Shown piece after piece: positions 9,361 through 17,614 of a DNA stretch of 42,188 nt; positions within the stretch are counted from its first letter, which is position 1; each line of letters opens with the position of its first letter. The notes beneath the pieces are model-generated. The model was not told the DNA's origin, did no database searches, and saw only the letters and a program-made list of their open reading frames with translations. Origin of the DNA: Bacteroidota bacterium. GTDB taxonomy: Bacteria > Bacteroidota > Ignavibacteria > UBA10030 > UBA8401. The stretch covers positions 1 through 42,188 of the forward strand of contig JAJYOI010000017.1 of NCBI GenBank assembly GCA_021796275.1, in the 5' to 3' direction. Made by a program: the position numbers and the translations under genes.

Positions 9361-10524
9361 TTATCCGATTTGGCGCAATCCGTCAACGATTTTGATGTTG
9401 GCAGAGCGAATGGCCGGAAAAATCGATGCCACGCCGCCAACAACGATCGAAAATGTTATTGCAAGCGCCAGCGTTGAACCGGCAATATTGAATACAGGAA
9501 AGAATGTCGGAAATGCCGCGCCAAATCCTGCGACAACTGGAAATGTGAACGCTAAACCGATACCGCCGCCAATAATTGAAATGAACAGCGACTCACCGGC
9601 GACCAAAAAGAAAATATGTTTTGATGTGAAGCCAAGCGTTTTCAACACAGCATATTCGCGGATACGTTCGCGCGCCGACATGATAATTGTATTGGCAAGC
9701 ACAAGCAAAATAATTCCGATGATGACGTACGAGACAATCTCCAGCGAAGTAATAATGGCGCTCGAAAGAGAGACGAAGCTTTGCTGGAATGCTTTTTCCG
9801 TTTCCGTTTTTGTTTTTGCCGACGAATTTTCGAACAAACGATCCACCGCCTCCGAAACTGCCGGCGCTTTTTCCGGATTGTCAATGCGAATGACGTACCA
9901 GCCGACATTGCCTGCACGGTACGGCGCGTCTTGTTTTAATTTTTCATCCAAATATGTCCAATGAAAAAACATCTGCGTTGCATCGACCGTTTTATCTTTC
10001 GGCGTATAAATTCCGCGAATCACAAACTGCCAGTTGCCCGGAAAAATGTCGCCCTGGATTGTAAGGATATCGCCGATTTTCAAGTTAAATTCGTTGGCAA
10101 TCTTTGCGCCGATGACGCATGAGTTGCGCTCTTTTTTGAACGCTTCAAGCTGATTGAGCGGCAAAAGAAATTCAGGATACAGATCGAAAATTGTTTCTGC
10201 ATCGACTGCCATGCGAGGAAAAAAATGGTCGGGACGGTTATCAACATACGTTCCCTGAAACCACGTAGCGAACGATACCTCGGACACATCGGGTATTTTA
10301 GCAATCTGGTCGCGGTAGGAATACGGCAGCGGGAAAATAAATGAAACGGCATCGCGCGTGATAAGCCGGTTCGACGCTGAGGCGTCAACGCCCGCGTACC
10401 ATGCCGTGACGACCGTCCGTAAAAGCCCGAATGCAAGAATTGCCACCGCAAGCCCAAGCATCGTCAGCGCGGTTCGGAGTTTGTGCCGCATCAGGTTTTT
10501 GGCGATAAGTTTTGGCAGTTTCAT
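9361..10524 (-). CDS. MacB/FtsX-type ABC transporter permease, first of two
   Basis: 387 residues. N-terminal helix (RTALTMLGLAVAILAFGLL), large periplasmic domain (about 40-255) and three C-terminal helices, including RIREYAVLKTLGFTSKHIFF, the FtsX-family coupling segment, and a closing AIRSANIKIVDGLRQIG. Its ATG at 10524 overlaps the stop of the ATPase gene by four bases (ATGA), indicating translational coupling. It diverges strongly from the downstream permease in the periplasmic domain, so the pair is not a recent duplication. Together with the ATPase and the adaptor at 11248-12513 it forms a MacA-MacB-like tripartite exporter in which, unlike MacB, the ATPase and permease are separate proteins. 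Confidence 0.9.
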   Translation of the reverse strand: MKLPKLIAKNLMRHKLRTALTMLGLAVAILAFGLLRTVVTAWYAGVDASASNRLITRDAVSFIFPLPYSYRDQIAKIPDVSEVSFATWFQGTYVDNRPDHFFPRMAVDAETIFDLYPEFLLPLNQLEAFKKERNSCVIGAKIANEFNLKIGDILTIQGDIFPGNWQFVIRGIYTPKDKTVDATQMFFHWTYLDEKLKQDAPYRAGNVGWYVIRIDNPEKAPAVSEAVDRLFENSSAKTKTETEKAFQQSFVSLSSAIITSLEIVSYVIIGIILLVLANTIIMSARERIREYAVLKTLGFTSKHIFFLVAGESLFISIIGGGIGLAFTFPVVAGFGAAFPTFFPVFNIAGSTLALAITFSIVVGGVASIFPAIRSANIKIVDGLRQIG

Positions 10525-11198
10525 TGAATCAGCTCGCCTTTTTCGAGATGCTGGGTTGTGTGCGCGCGTTCCGCCGCCCGCGGATCGTGCGTGACCATCA
10601 CAATGGTTTTCTTGAACTCGCTGTTCAGCCGCTCCATCAGCAAAAGAATTTCATCGGCAGATTTTTTATCGAGGTCGCCGGTTGGTTCGTCGGCAACGAT
10701 AATCGTCGGATCTGTCACTACCGCGCGCGCGATGGCAACGCGCTGTTCTTGTCCTCCGGAAAGCTGTTTCGGATAATGATGAATGCGGTCTGCAAGCCCG
10801 ACAACATTCAGCGCCGTTTCGACATGCTCTTTGCGTTCCTTTTTCGAAAGATGTGTCAACAAAAGCGGCAGTTCAACATTTTCAAATGCCGTCAGCACCG
10901 GCATCAAATTATAAAATTGAAAGACGAAGCCGACATTCCGCGAACGCCATCGTGCAAGAGCCGATTCATTAAGCTGAACAATGTTCGTTCCTGCTACATT
11001 GATAGAACCGCTATTCGGCCGGTCAATGCCCGCGATAAGATTGAGTAACGTCGTTTTGCCGGAGCCTGACGGACCCATTAGTGCGAGGAATTCTCCTTCG
11101 GGCACATCAAGCGTGATGTTTTGCAAAACCGGAATTTCGATGGAATCCCGATGGTAGCTTTTTGAAACGCTGTGAACTTGAACGATTGCATCAGCCAT
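10521..11198 (-). CDS. MacB/LolD-type ABC transporter ATP-binding protein
   Basis: 225 residues from the ATG at 11198. An open frame extends to 11324 but that extension overlaps the preceding gene and has no domain content, so the [16 protein letters not shown] start is chosen. Walker A GPSGSGKT is at 42-49, the Q-loop [19 protein letters not shown] is typical of the MacB/LolD subgroup, and [14 protein letters not shown] is the signature. Walker B with D-loop reads [12 protein letters not shown], and the H-loop VTHD follows. No clear Shine-Dalgarno precedes the start. The stop overlaps the start of the first permease gene by four bases. The ATPase powers conformational cycling of the FtsX-type permeases. 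Family assignment is firm; the cargo is unknown. Confidence 0.93.
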   Translation of the reverse strand: MADAIVQVHSVSKSYHRDSIEIPVLQNITLDVPEGEFLALMGPSGSGKTTLLNLIAGIDRPNSGSINVAGTNIVQLNESALARWRSRNVGFVFQFYNLMPVLTAFENVELPLLLTHLSKKERKEHVETALNVVGLADRIHHYPKQLSGGQEQRVAIARAVVTDPTIIVADEPTGDLDKKSADEILLLMERLNSEFKKTIVMVTHDPRAAERAHTTQHLEKGELIQ

Positions 11199-11247
11199 AA
11201 TTGTGTCAATAAAAAGTGATGAACATGATAGCGATGAAGCGAATGCC

Positions 11248-12513
11248 TCAACGCTGTTTTGCCGGCTCAATTCTTGAACCGCTGGAAAGTTTTTCCGAAG
11301 GATGCAGCACCACGCTTTCGCCAACCGATAATCCTTCTTTTATTTCAATGCTGCTGCCGAGAAGCGATCCGAGTGTAACCGGTACCATGGCAACCGTTTC
11401 GCCGTGCACGACGAAGACAACTTTCTTTCCGTCGCGCGTTGTTATAGCAGAAGCCGGCACTGAAGTTTTTGACGTGGCATCGTTCTGGGTTGTCTGCTTG
11501 CTGAAGAACAACACCTTTGCGCTCATTTCGGGAAGCACGCGTTCATCGCGGTCGAGGAATTCGACTTTTGTTAACACCGTTGCTTTCGCGCGGTCGGCCG
11601 TCGGAACAATTTTATGGACGACACCTTTGTATTGTTTGTCAGGCACAGCATCAAGCGTAATTTCACACGGCTGACCGGTATAAATTTTTTCGATGTATGA
11701 TTCGGAAACATCAGCTTCAACCTGAAGCGATGACATATCTGCCATCGTTACGATTGCGCCGCGCGATCCGGCAGCCGCGCCGAACGGCGTGATCACCTCG
11801 CCGACGTTAGCATCTTTCGTCAACACAACGCCATCAAACGGCGCGCGGATGTATGTGTTCTCGACACCCACTTCCGCCGCTTTTACTCCGGCATCGGCTT
11901 GGGCGACCGACGCTTTTGCAGATTCGAGTCCGGCGATTGCTTTTTGGTAACGTGCATTTGCCGCATCATAATCTGCTTGCGAAATTAATTTTTGATCGAA
12001 GAGAGTTTTCTGGCGTTCATAATTCGATTTTGCGTCGTTGAATTCTGCCTGTGCCTGCGCAACACCGGCGCGTGCAACTTCACTTGCCGCTTTTGCCTGA
12101 CCGAGAGCCGCCTCCACATCGTTGCTTTCAAGTCTACCGATAATGCTTCCCCTTTTTACATGGTCGCCTTCTTCGACAGCGAGAAATTCAAGCCGCCCCG
12201 TTCCTTTTGACGCAACCGCCGCTTTGCGCTCGGCAACGACATAACCGCTCGCAGTCAATATGGCATTTGCCTGTGATGCCGATGTGAATGACACCTCCGC
12301 CGTTTCAACAACAACCGCAGAAGTAATGCCGCCGCTAAACAGCAGGAAAGCAAGGGTAATACACACAATGGCGCCAAGAACGGAGAAGATGAGAACTTTG
12401 CGCCGCGACGAAGAATTTTTTGCGGGTCCTGCGGTTTCATCCCGTTTAATACGAAGGGATGAAAGATCGGCACCGCTCTTGGTTCCCGGCTCCGTTTTTT
12501 CAAATTCAGGCAT
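11248..12513 (-). CDS. MacA-like periplasmic adaptor (HlyD family) of the ABC exporter
   Basis: 421 residues. A cytoplasmic N-terminal stretch of about 45 residues rich in Lys, Glu and Ser precedes one membrane helix (VLIFSVLGAIVCITLAFLLF). The first lipoyl half (ILTASGYVVAERKAAVASKG) leads into a long alpha-helical hairpin full of Ala, Lys and Gln (about 120-215), and the second half is NTYIRAPFDGVVLTKDANVG. Beta-barrel and membrane-proximal domains follow. The long hairpin is suited to docking with TolC. It is the first gene of the ABC exporter operon, 49 bp before the ATPase gene. No Shine-Dalgarno motif is visible. It diverges from the BNR gene at 12833 across a 319-bp gap that should hold promoters for both directions. 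Confidence 0.92.
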   Translation of the reverse strand: MPEFEKTEPGTKSGADLSSLRIKRDETAGPAKNSSSRRKVLIFSVLGAIVCITLAFLLFSGGITSAVVVETAEVSFTSASQANAILTASGYVVAERKAAVASKGTGRLEFLAVEEGDHVKRGSIIGRLESNDVEAALGQAKAASEVARAGVAQAQAEFNDAKSNYERQKTLFDQKLISQADYDAANARYQKAIAGLESAKASVAQADAGVKAAEVGVENTYIRAPFDGVVLTKDANVGEVITPFGAAAGSRGAIVTMADMSSLQVEADVSESYIEKIYTGQPCEITLDAVPDKQYKGVVHKIVPTADRAKATVLTKVEFLDRDERVLPEMSAKVLFFSKQTTQNDATSKTSVPASAITTRDGKKVVFVVHGETVAMVPVTLGSLLGSSIEIKEGLSVGESVVLHPSEKLSSGSRIEPAKQR

Positions 12514-12832
12514 AATAATTTACAGAATCAAATTTTTAGTTCGTATCTGACTGCAATGAGAAAACTGGCTCTTAAAACGCTGGATAGACAGGAAATGTTT
12601 CAACCAATATATAAAAAAGTTTCAGGAGAATCAACGACTTTACATAGCACCGCTTCATTCTTTCTTAATAGTCGAACAGCGGGAGAAAAAATCGACAACC
12701 ACTTTGCATTTCAAAATCTCATTCTTTATCTTGCTGACGATTTACAAAGAGAAATATTTTATCCTCTCTTGTCTAAAAGATTCCTTCAGAGGAATTCCAG
12801 ATCACAAATCATCAAGGTGAAAGGTCTACATC
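12514..12832. other. 319-bp divergent intergenic region
   Basis: This gap separates the minus-strand ABC exporter operon from the plus-strand BNR gene. It is visibly richer in A and T than the flanking genes. One possible plus-strand promoter is listed separately. A plus-strand open frame from 12556 runs through it into the BNR gene in another frame, but it has no recognisable domain and no ribosome binding site, and I do not regard it as a gene. No strong hairpin or repeat was seen. Confidence 0.5.
12703..12733 (+). promoter_or_regulatory. Possible Bacteroidota-type promoter for the BNR gene
   Basis: TTTG at 12703-12706 is followed after 20 bases by TATCTTG at 12727-12733. This resembles the Bacteroidota -33 TTTG / -7 TAnnTTTG promoter, with one departure from the -7 consensus. 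It lies about 100 bp before the GTG start. This is pattern matching only; such matches occur by chance in AT-rich DNA. Confidence 0.25.
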
Positions 12833-15800
12833 GTGAGACGAGGAACATTTTTTTCTTTTCTGACAGCCGCTCTTTTCTCTTTAATAGTTACGCCGTGCAC
12901 GGCGCAAATCTACCCGCAGCTTGAAAAAGCCGACTTGCAATGGCGGCTTGTCGGTCCGTTTCGTGCCGGACGCGCGTTAGCCGCGGCGGGAATTCCCGGC
13001 GACCCGTACACTTTTTACTTCGGTTCGGTTGACGGCGGCATGTGGAAAACTGTCAATGCAGGTCTTACGTGGGAATCGTTGTCTGACGGTGCAAAAATGA
13101 ATCCATCGGTTGGAGCGTTCGCTATCGCGCCATCCGATTCTAAAATAATTTATGTCGGCACCGGCGAAGCGGACATGCGCTCAGACATCACATACGGCGA
13201 CGGCGCTTACAAAACAACCGACGGTGGATTGAGTTGGCAGCATTGCGGACTTGAAGATACGCGGCACATAGGGAGAATTTTAATCGATCCTCGCGACCCA
13301 AATATTGTTTTGGTTGCAGCATTAGGACGTGCGTACGGCCCGAATGAAGAACGCGGTGTATTTCGTTCAACGGACGGCGGCAAGAGTTGGAAAAAAGTGC
13401 TGTACAAAAACCCGGATGTCGGCGCAATTGATCTTGCATGGGACCAAAACGATCCGGCAATCGTGTACGCCTCATTGTGGCAGGCGCGCCGCACGCCATG
13501 GAGCCAATATCCGCCGGAAGAAGGTTCCGGCAGCGGCTTGTACAAATCTACCGATGAAGGAATGACATGGAATGAAATTGTTTCACCGGGCTTGCCGGCA
13601 AAACCGTACGGACGAATCGGTATGTCGGTGGCGTCCGGTTCGCACGGAAAAATTATTTACGCACTGATTGAAGCGCAGAAAAAAGGATCTGGCTTGTATC
13701 GCTCTGACGACGGCGGGCAAAGCTGGCATCTTGCCGGAAACGATCCGCGCATTGTAAGCAGAATGTGGTACTTCGGACAAGTTCTAGTCGACCCCAAAAA
13801 TCCGGAAACTGTTTATGTTCCCAATGTTGCGTTGATGCGGAGTGTAGACGGCGGAAAAACTTTTACTGCAATCAAAGGAGCGCCGGGCGGCGACGATTAT
13901 CATTTTCTGTGGATTGATCCGACAGACGATAGCCGCATGATTGTTGCAACCGATCAGGGAACCGTCATCAGCGTTGGCGGGGGCAAAACTTGGTCAAGCT
14001 GGTACAATCAGCCGACAGCACAATTTTATCATGTGGTCACCGATAATAAATTTCCGTACCGAATTTACGGCGCGCAGCAGGATGCCGGCACCGTCTGCAT
14101 CACCAGCCGGAGCGATTACGGTTCGATTACATTCAGAGACTGGTACTCGCTTGGCACCGGTGAAAGCGGCTATCTCGCTCCCGATCCGCTGAATCCGGAT
14201 ATTGTGTACGGCGGCAGCACGTACGGCGGCGTTATCAGATTCGACCGCACGACAGGTCAAACGCAAAATATCTCTCCATCTCCTCTTTCAGAATTCGGAA
14301 CACCGGCACCGCAGCGGCGCTACCGCTTCACGTGGACATCACCGATTGTCTTCGATCCGCACGATGCTCACGCGCTTTATCTTGGCGCGCAGGTTCTTCT
14401 CCGTTCCAGCGACGGCGGCATTCACTGGCAGGAAATCAGTCCCGATCTTACTCGGACGGATAAAAGCAAAAAAACAAATTCTAAAGTAGGGCGAAGCGGC
14501 GCTTCGCCCTACAATGCCGAAAACAATGAAGGTGATTCTACTCATTCCGGCTGGGGCGTCATTTACTCGATTGCACCATCGCCGGTTCAAGCTGGAGTAA
14601 TTTGGGTTGGAACGGATGACGGATACATTCATCTCACCAGCGACAGCGGCAAGCATTGGGAAAATGTTACACCGAATGGTTTGCCAATGTGGAGTAAGAT
14701 CGGAATAATTGAAGCGTCGCCGTTTGATGCCGGTGAAGCATATGCCGCAGTTGACCGCCACCGCACGGACGATTTCAAACCGTATATTTACCGAACGCAG
14801 GATTACGGCAAACATTGGACACGCGCCGATGGTGGAATTGGTTCTGATTCGTACGTAAATGCCGTACGTTCGGATCGGACAAGAAAAGGTTTGCTCTACG
14901 CAGGGACAGAAACCGGCGTGTATGTTTCATTCGACGACGGAAACAACTGGCAGCCGCTTCAGTTCAATCTTCCGGTTTCATCGGTTCGCGATCTCGCGAT
15001 TCATGATAACGATCTCATTGCGGCAACACACGGCAGAGCATTTTGGATTCTGGATGATCTCACACCGCTTCAACAAATAGATAAAGATGTATTGAATTCC
15101 GAAGCGCATCTTTTCACTCCTGAACGCGCAATCAGAATACGACGAAGTGAAAATTCGGATACGCCGCTTCCGCCGGAAATTCCGCATGGAACAAATCCGC
15201 CAAGCGGCGCGATTCTCGATTATTATCTTCATTCAGAACCACATGAACCGGTAACGCTTGAGATAGTTGATAATTCAGGAAATCTTGTCCGAAAATTCTC
15301 GAGTGCCGATTCGCCGAACATTGATACGCAGAAAGTCCCCATCGCGGGTTATTGGTTTCCGCAGTTCGAACCGCTGAAAACAGGCGCCGGACTTCACCGC
15401 TTTGTGTGGGATCTTCATTATACGCCTCCACCGGTCAGCCATTTTGGTTACAGCATGCACGTTGCCAATATTCAAAGCGTTCGCGAGCCGGAAGGGCCGC
15501 TTGTTCTTCCGGGAAAATATGAAGTGAAACTCACGGTTGGCGGACATTCTTATTCTTCTCCGCTTGAAGTTGAAATGGATCCGCGCGTGAAAATTTCAGA
15601 CGCGGTGTTGAGAAATCAGCTTTCTCTTGCAATGGATGTTTGGAATTCTATATCGGATGCCCATTCGCTGTCTGCAATTCTAGATGAACTGAAGAGTCAA
15701 TCCGACAAGCTTCAGCAGGAAACGAAATTGGATGCACAAACGCGCGCACTGGTAACTGCCTTCAAGACAAAAATTGCTGGCATTAAAGATTCGCTGAATG

Positions 15801-16036
15801 TCGGCGGACTCTCCGGCTTGGGAGGAGACATTATGGGAGCAGATCGTGAACCGCCGGCACAGGTAGTGGAAGCATACAAAATGCTTCAAGCAAAAATTAC
15901 CACTTCACAGAAGCGTTGGGAAAAACTAAAAGAAAGCGAGCTCGCTTCGCTTAATCATGCTTTGAAAGATCGTGGCGTGCCGGAAATAGAAGTTGTGCCT
16001 GAAAAAACCCTGCATCTCGTTCTTCCGGCGAAGTGA
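12833..16036 (+). CDS. Secreted BNR/Asp-box beta-propeller protein (VPS10/sortilin-like), paralogue 1
   Basis: 1067 residues starting at a GTG with AAAGG 8-9 bases upstream. The start gives a signal peptide (TFFSFLTAALFSLIVTPCTA, then QIYPQ). At least ten Asp-box motifs follow, for example KTTDGGLSW, RSTDGGKSW, KSTDEGMTW, RSDDGGQSW and RSSDGGIHW, indicating one or two large beta-propellers over about residues 30-720. A C-terminal beta domain with an NPPSGAILDYYL segment and a helical tail complete it. Annotation pipelines call such proteins glycosyl hydrolase or VPS10 domain proteins, but no sialidase catalytic set is evident and the function is unknown. Residues 552-560 (VGRSGASPY) are encoded by a perfect 12-bp inverted repeat that looks like an inserted element. 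A paralogue lies at 31818-34532. Confidence 0.88.
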   Translation: MRRGTFFSFLTAALFSLIVTPCTAQIYPQLEKADLQWRLVGPFRAGRALAAAGIPGDPYTFYFGSVDGGMWKTVNAGLTWESLSDGAKMNPSVGAFAIAPSDSKIIYVGTGEADMRSDITYGDGAYKTTDGGLSWQHCGLEDTRHIGRILIDPRDPNIVLVAALGRAYGPNEERGVFRSTDGGKSWKKVLYKNPDVGAIDLAWDQNDPAIVYASLWQARRTPWSQYPPEEGSGSGLYKSTDEGMTWNEIVSPGLPAKPYGRIGMSVASGSHGKIIYALIEAQKKGSGLYRSDDGGQSWHLAGNDPRIVSRMWYFGQVLVDPKNPETVYVPNVALMRSVDGGKTFTAIKGAPGGDDYHFLWIDPTDDSRMIVATDQGTVISVGGGKTWSSWYNQPTAQFYHVVTDNKFPYRIYGAQQDAGTVCITSRSDYGSITFRDWYSLGTGESGYLAPDPLNPDIVYGGSTYGGVIRFDRTTGQTQNISPSPLSEFGTPAPQRRYRFTWTSPIVFDPHDAHALYLGAQVLLRSSDGGIHWQEISPDLTRTDKSKKTNSKVGRSGASPYNAENNEGDSTHSGWGVIYSIAPSPVQAGVIWVGTDDGYIHLTSDSGKHWENVTPNGLPMWSKIGIIEASPFDAGEAYAAVDRHRTDDFKPYIYRTQDYGKHWTRADGGIGSDSYVNAVRSDRTRKGLLYAGTETGVYVSFDDGNNWQPLQFNLPVSSVRDLAIHDNDLIAATHGRAFWILDDLTPLQQIDKDVLNSEAHLFTPERAIRIRRSENSDTPLPPEIPHGTNPPSGAILDYYLHSEPHEPVTLEIVDNSGNLVRKFSSADSPNIDTQKVPIAGYWFPQFEPLKTGAGLHRFVWDLHYTPPPVSHFGYSMHVANIQSVREPEGPLVLPGKYEVKLTVGGHSYSSPLEVEMDPRVKISDAVLRNQLSLAMDVWNSISDAHSLSAILDELKSQSDKLQQETKLDAQTRALVTAFKTKIAGIKDSLNVGGLSGLGGDIMGADREPPAQVVEAYKMLQAKITTSQKRWEKLKESELASLNHALKDRGVPEIEVVPEKTLHLVLPAK
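14486..14512. repeat. Perfect palindromic element inserted in frame in BNR gene
   Basis: Left arm GTAGGGCGAAGC (14486-14497), 3-base spacer GGC, right arm GCTTCGCCCTAC (14501-14512), a perfect 12-bp stem. It is 27 bp long, a multiple of three, and is read as VGRSGASPY in a Lys/Ser/Asn-rich linker between propeller blades. Bases and amino acids differ from the surrounding Asp-box pattern. It looks like a mobile palindromic element tolerated in a loop. Confidence 0.75.
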
Positions 16037-16097
16037 CGAAGCACAGATATTGTTGACGACCAAGTTGAATTGAAGATCAAATTCAGAGGGAACATCG

Positions 16098-16115
16098 TTC
16101 CCGCGAAAGCGGGAA
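16098..16115. repeat. Intergenic hairpin TTCCCGC-GAAA-GCGGGAA
   Basis: Perfect 7-bp stem with a GAAA tetraloop between the BNR gene stop and the ATL gene. It resembles the widespread short interspersed repeat with a TTCCCGC/GCGGGAA core. It could also act as a stabilising 3' hairpin of the BNR transcript; no run of T follows, so a classical intrinsic terminator is unlikely. Confidence 0.6.
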
Positions 16116-16146
16116 TCCGCATCAGGAAATTCGTTATCTTGCAAGC

Positions 16147-16512
16147 ATGATAAGAAAGCGAGCCGGAAGAACAAAGGTAAATTCCCTTTCCAATTATCAC
16201 CGCATTTGGCAAACCGTTTTGCAGATTCCGAAAGGAAAGGTTGCAACGTACGGGCAAATTGCGGAATTGAGCGGGCTTCCCAGACAGCCGAGGCTTGCCG
16301 GTTACGCGCTGCACAATATTCCAAGCGGAATGGAAATTCCGTGGTACCGCGTTATCAACGCGGCGGGAAAAATTTCTCTTCCGGGTAAGAGCGGCCGCCG
16401 CCAGCAGAAGCTTCTTGAAAAAGAAGGAGTGAAGTTTTCAAACAATCGCATTGATCTCGAGCGATACGGCTGGCTGAATTCTTCAAGCAAAAGAAAGAAA
16501 ACCGCTTCTTGA
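16147..16512 (+). CDS. Alkyltransferase-like protein (ATL), MGMT-family DNA-binding protein
   Basis: 121 residues comprising only the MGMT DNA-binding domain. The helix-turn-helix and arginine finger region reads ATYGQIAELSGLPRQPRLAG. The active-site motif, PCHRV in true O6-alkylguanine methyltransferases, is PWYRVI here (residues 65-70), with Trp66 replacing the alkyl-accepting cysteine. Established knowledge: ATL proteins with Trp at this site bind O6-alkylguanine, flip it out and recruit nucleotide excision repair without repairing it themselves. Most known ATLs read PWHRV; Tyr in place of His is less usual. The C-terminal tail is basic. No Shine-Dalgarno is visible. It lies alone between the BNR gene and MoxR. 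Confidence 0.88.
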   Translation: MIRKRAGRTKVNSLSNYHRIWQTVLQIPKGKVATYGQIAELSGLPRQPRLAGYALHNIPSGMEIPWYRVINAAGKISLPGKSGRRQQKLLEKEGVKFSNNRIDLERYGWLNSSSKRKKTAS

Positions 16513-16579
16513 TTCTTACACCAACTTTCAGCTAATTACATTCACATTATTTTTTCATCATTCTTTTTAATCAAAATTC

Positions 16580-17587
16580 ATGGCACAGATATCAGCGACA
16601 AAGATCGGGAACGATGTCGAAGCGGTAGCGGAGCTTACGTCCGCATTCTCCGCAATCAGGCAAGAAATTGGCAAAGTTATTATCGGTCAGGAGAATATCA
16701 TTGAGCAACTGCTCGTGTCGCTTCTTTCGCGCGGACATTGTTTGCTCATCGGCGTGCCGGGCTTGGCGAAAACGCTTCTCATTAAAACATTGTCCGATGT
16801 TCTCGATTTGAAATTTAATCGCATCCAATTCACGCCGGATTTGATGCCGAGCGATATCAGCGGCACAGAAATTATTGAAGAAAATGTTTCTACCGGCGCA
16901 AAGGCGTTTAAATTTGTGAAAGGTCCGATTTTCGCCAACATCGTCCTTGCGGATGAAATCAACCGCACGCCGCCGAAAACACAGGCGGCCCTTCTTGAAG
17001 CAATGCAGGAACATAAAGTGACGGCGGCGGGACAAACGTACACGCTTGAAGAACCGTTCTTCGTTCTTGCCACACAGAATCCGATTGAGCAGGAAGGAAC
17101 ATATCCGCTGCCCGAAGCGCAGCTTGACCGCTTCATGTTCAATCTCTGGCTCGACTATCCGCGCTTCGACGAAGAAATGTTGATCGTGAAATCAACGACA
17201 AGTCCGTACGCGCCGGAATTGAGACACATTCTCGGTGCAAACGACATTGTGCGTTTTCAGGATTTGATCCGCCGTGTGCCGGTTGCGGATTCGGTCATTC
17301 AATATGCAGTGAAACTCGTGGCGCGTACGCGCCCGAAAGATGCACAAGCGCCGCAGTTTATCAAAGATTGGTTGACATGGGGCGCAGGGCCGAGAGCGTC
17401 GCAGTATTTGATTCTCGGAGCGAAAACGCGCGCTGTGCTTGCGGGACGCTTCAATCCCGATGTTGACGATGTCCGTGCTGTTGCGATTCCCGTTCTGCGG
17501 CATCGCATTATTCCGAACTTCAACGCCGAAGCTGACGGTGTAACCCCAATTGCCATTGTTGAAAAATTGCTGGCAAACGAGCAATGA
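16580..17587 (+). CDS. MoxR-family AAA+ ATPase
   Basis: 335 residues. Walker A GVPGLAKT (58-65), Walker B with the MoxR signature VLADEINRTPPKTQ (about 122-135), sensor 1 ATQNP (164-168), arginine-finger region YPLPEAQLDRFMFNL, and the C-terminal lid motif WGAGPRASQYLILGAKTRA. MoxR ATPases act as chaperones that load cofactors or activate partners, usually proteins with von Willebrand A domains. A VWA membrane protein gene follows two genes downstream on the same strand. The DUF58 gene commonly found next to MoxR is missing and a secreted subtilase occupies that place. Start chosen at the first ATG; no Shine-Dalgarno, with an AT-rich leader. Confidence 0.93.
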   Translation: MAQISATKIGNDVEAVAELTSAFSAIRQEIGKVIIGQENIIEQLLVSLLSRGHCLLIGVPGLAKTLLIKTLSDVLDLKFNRIQFTPDLMPSDISGTEIIEENVSTGAKAFKFVKGPIFANIVLADEINRTPPKTQAALLEAMQEHKVTAAGQTYTLEEPFFVLATQNPIEQEGTYPLPEAQLDRFMFNLWLDYPRFDEEMLIVKSTTSPYAPELRHILGANDIVRFQDLIRRVPVADSVIQYAVKLVARTRPKDAQAPQFIKDWLTWGAGPRASQYLILGAKTRAVLAGRFNPDVDDVRAVAIPVLRHRIIPNFNAEADGVTPIAIVEKLLANEQ

Positions 17588-17614
17588 TTCCAGTGATTTC
17601 GTTGTTGTGACAGC

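Noticed and set aside
12556-12924. A 122-codon plus-strand open frame in the gap upstream of the BNR gene
   Set aside because: No domain, no ribosome binding site, AT-rich composition, and its end overlaps the well-supported BNR signal peptide in another frame.
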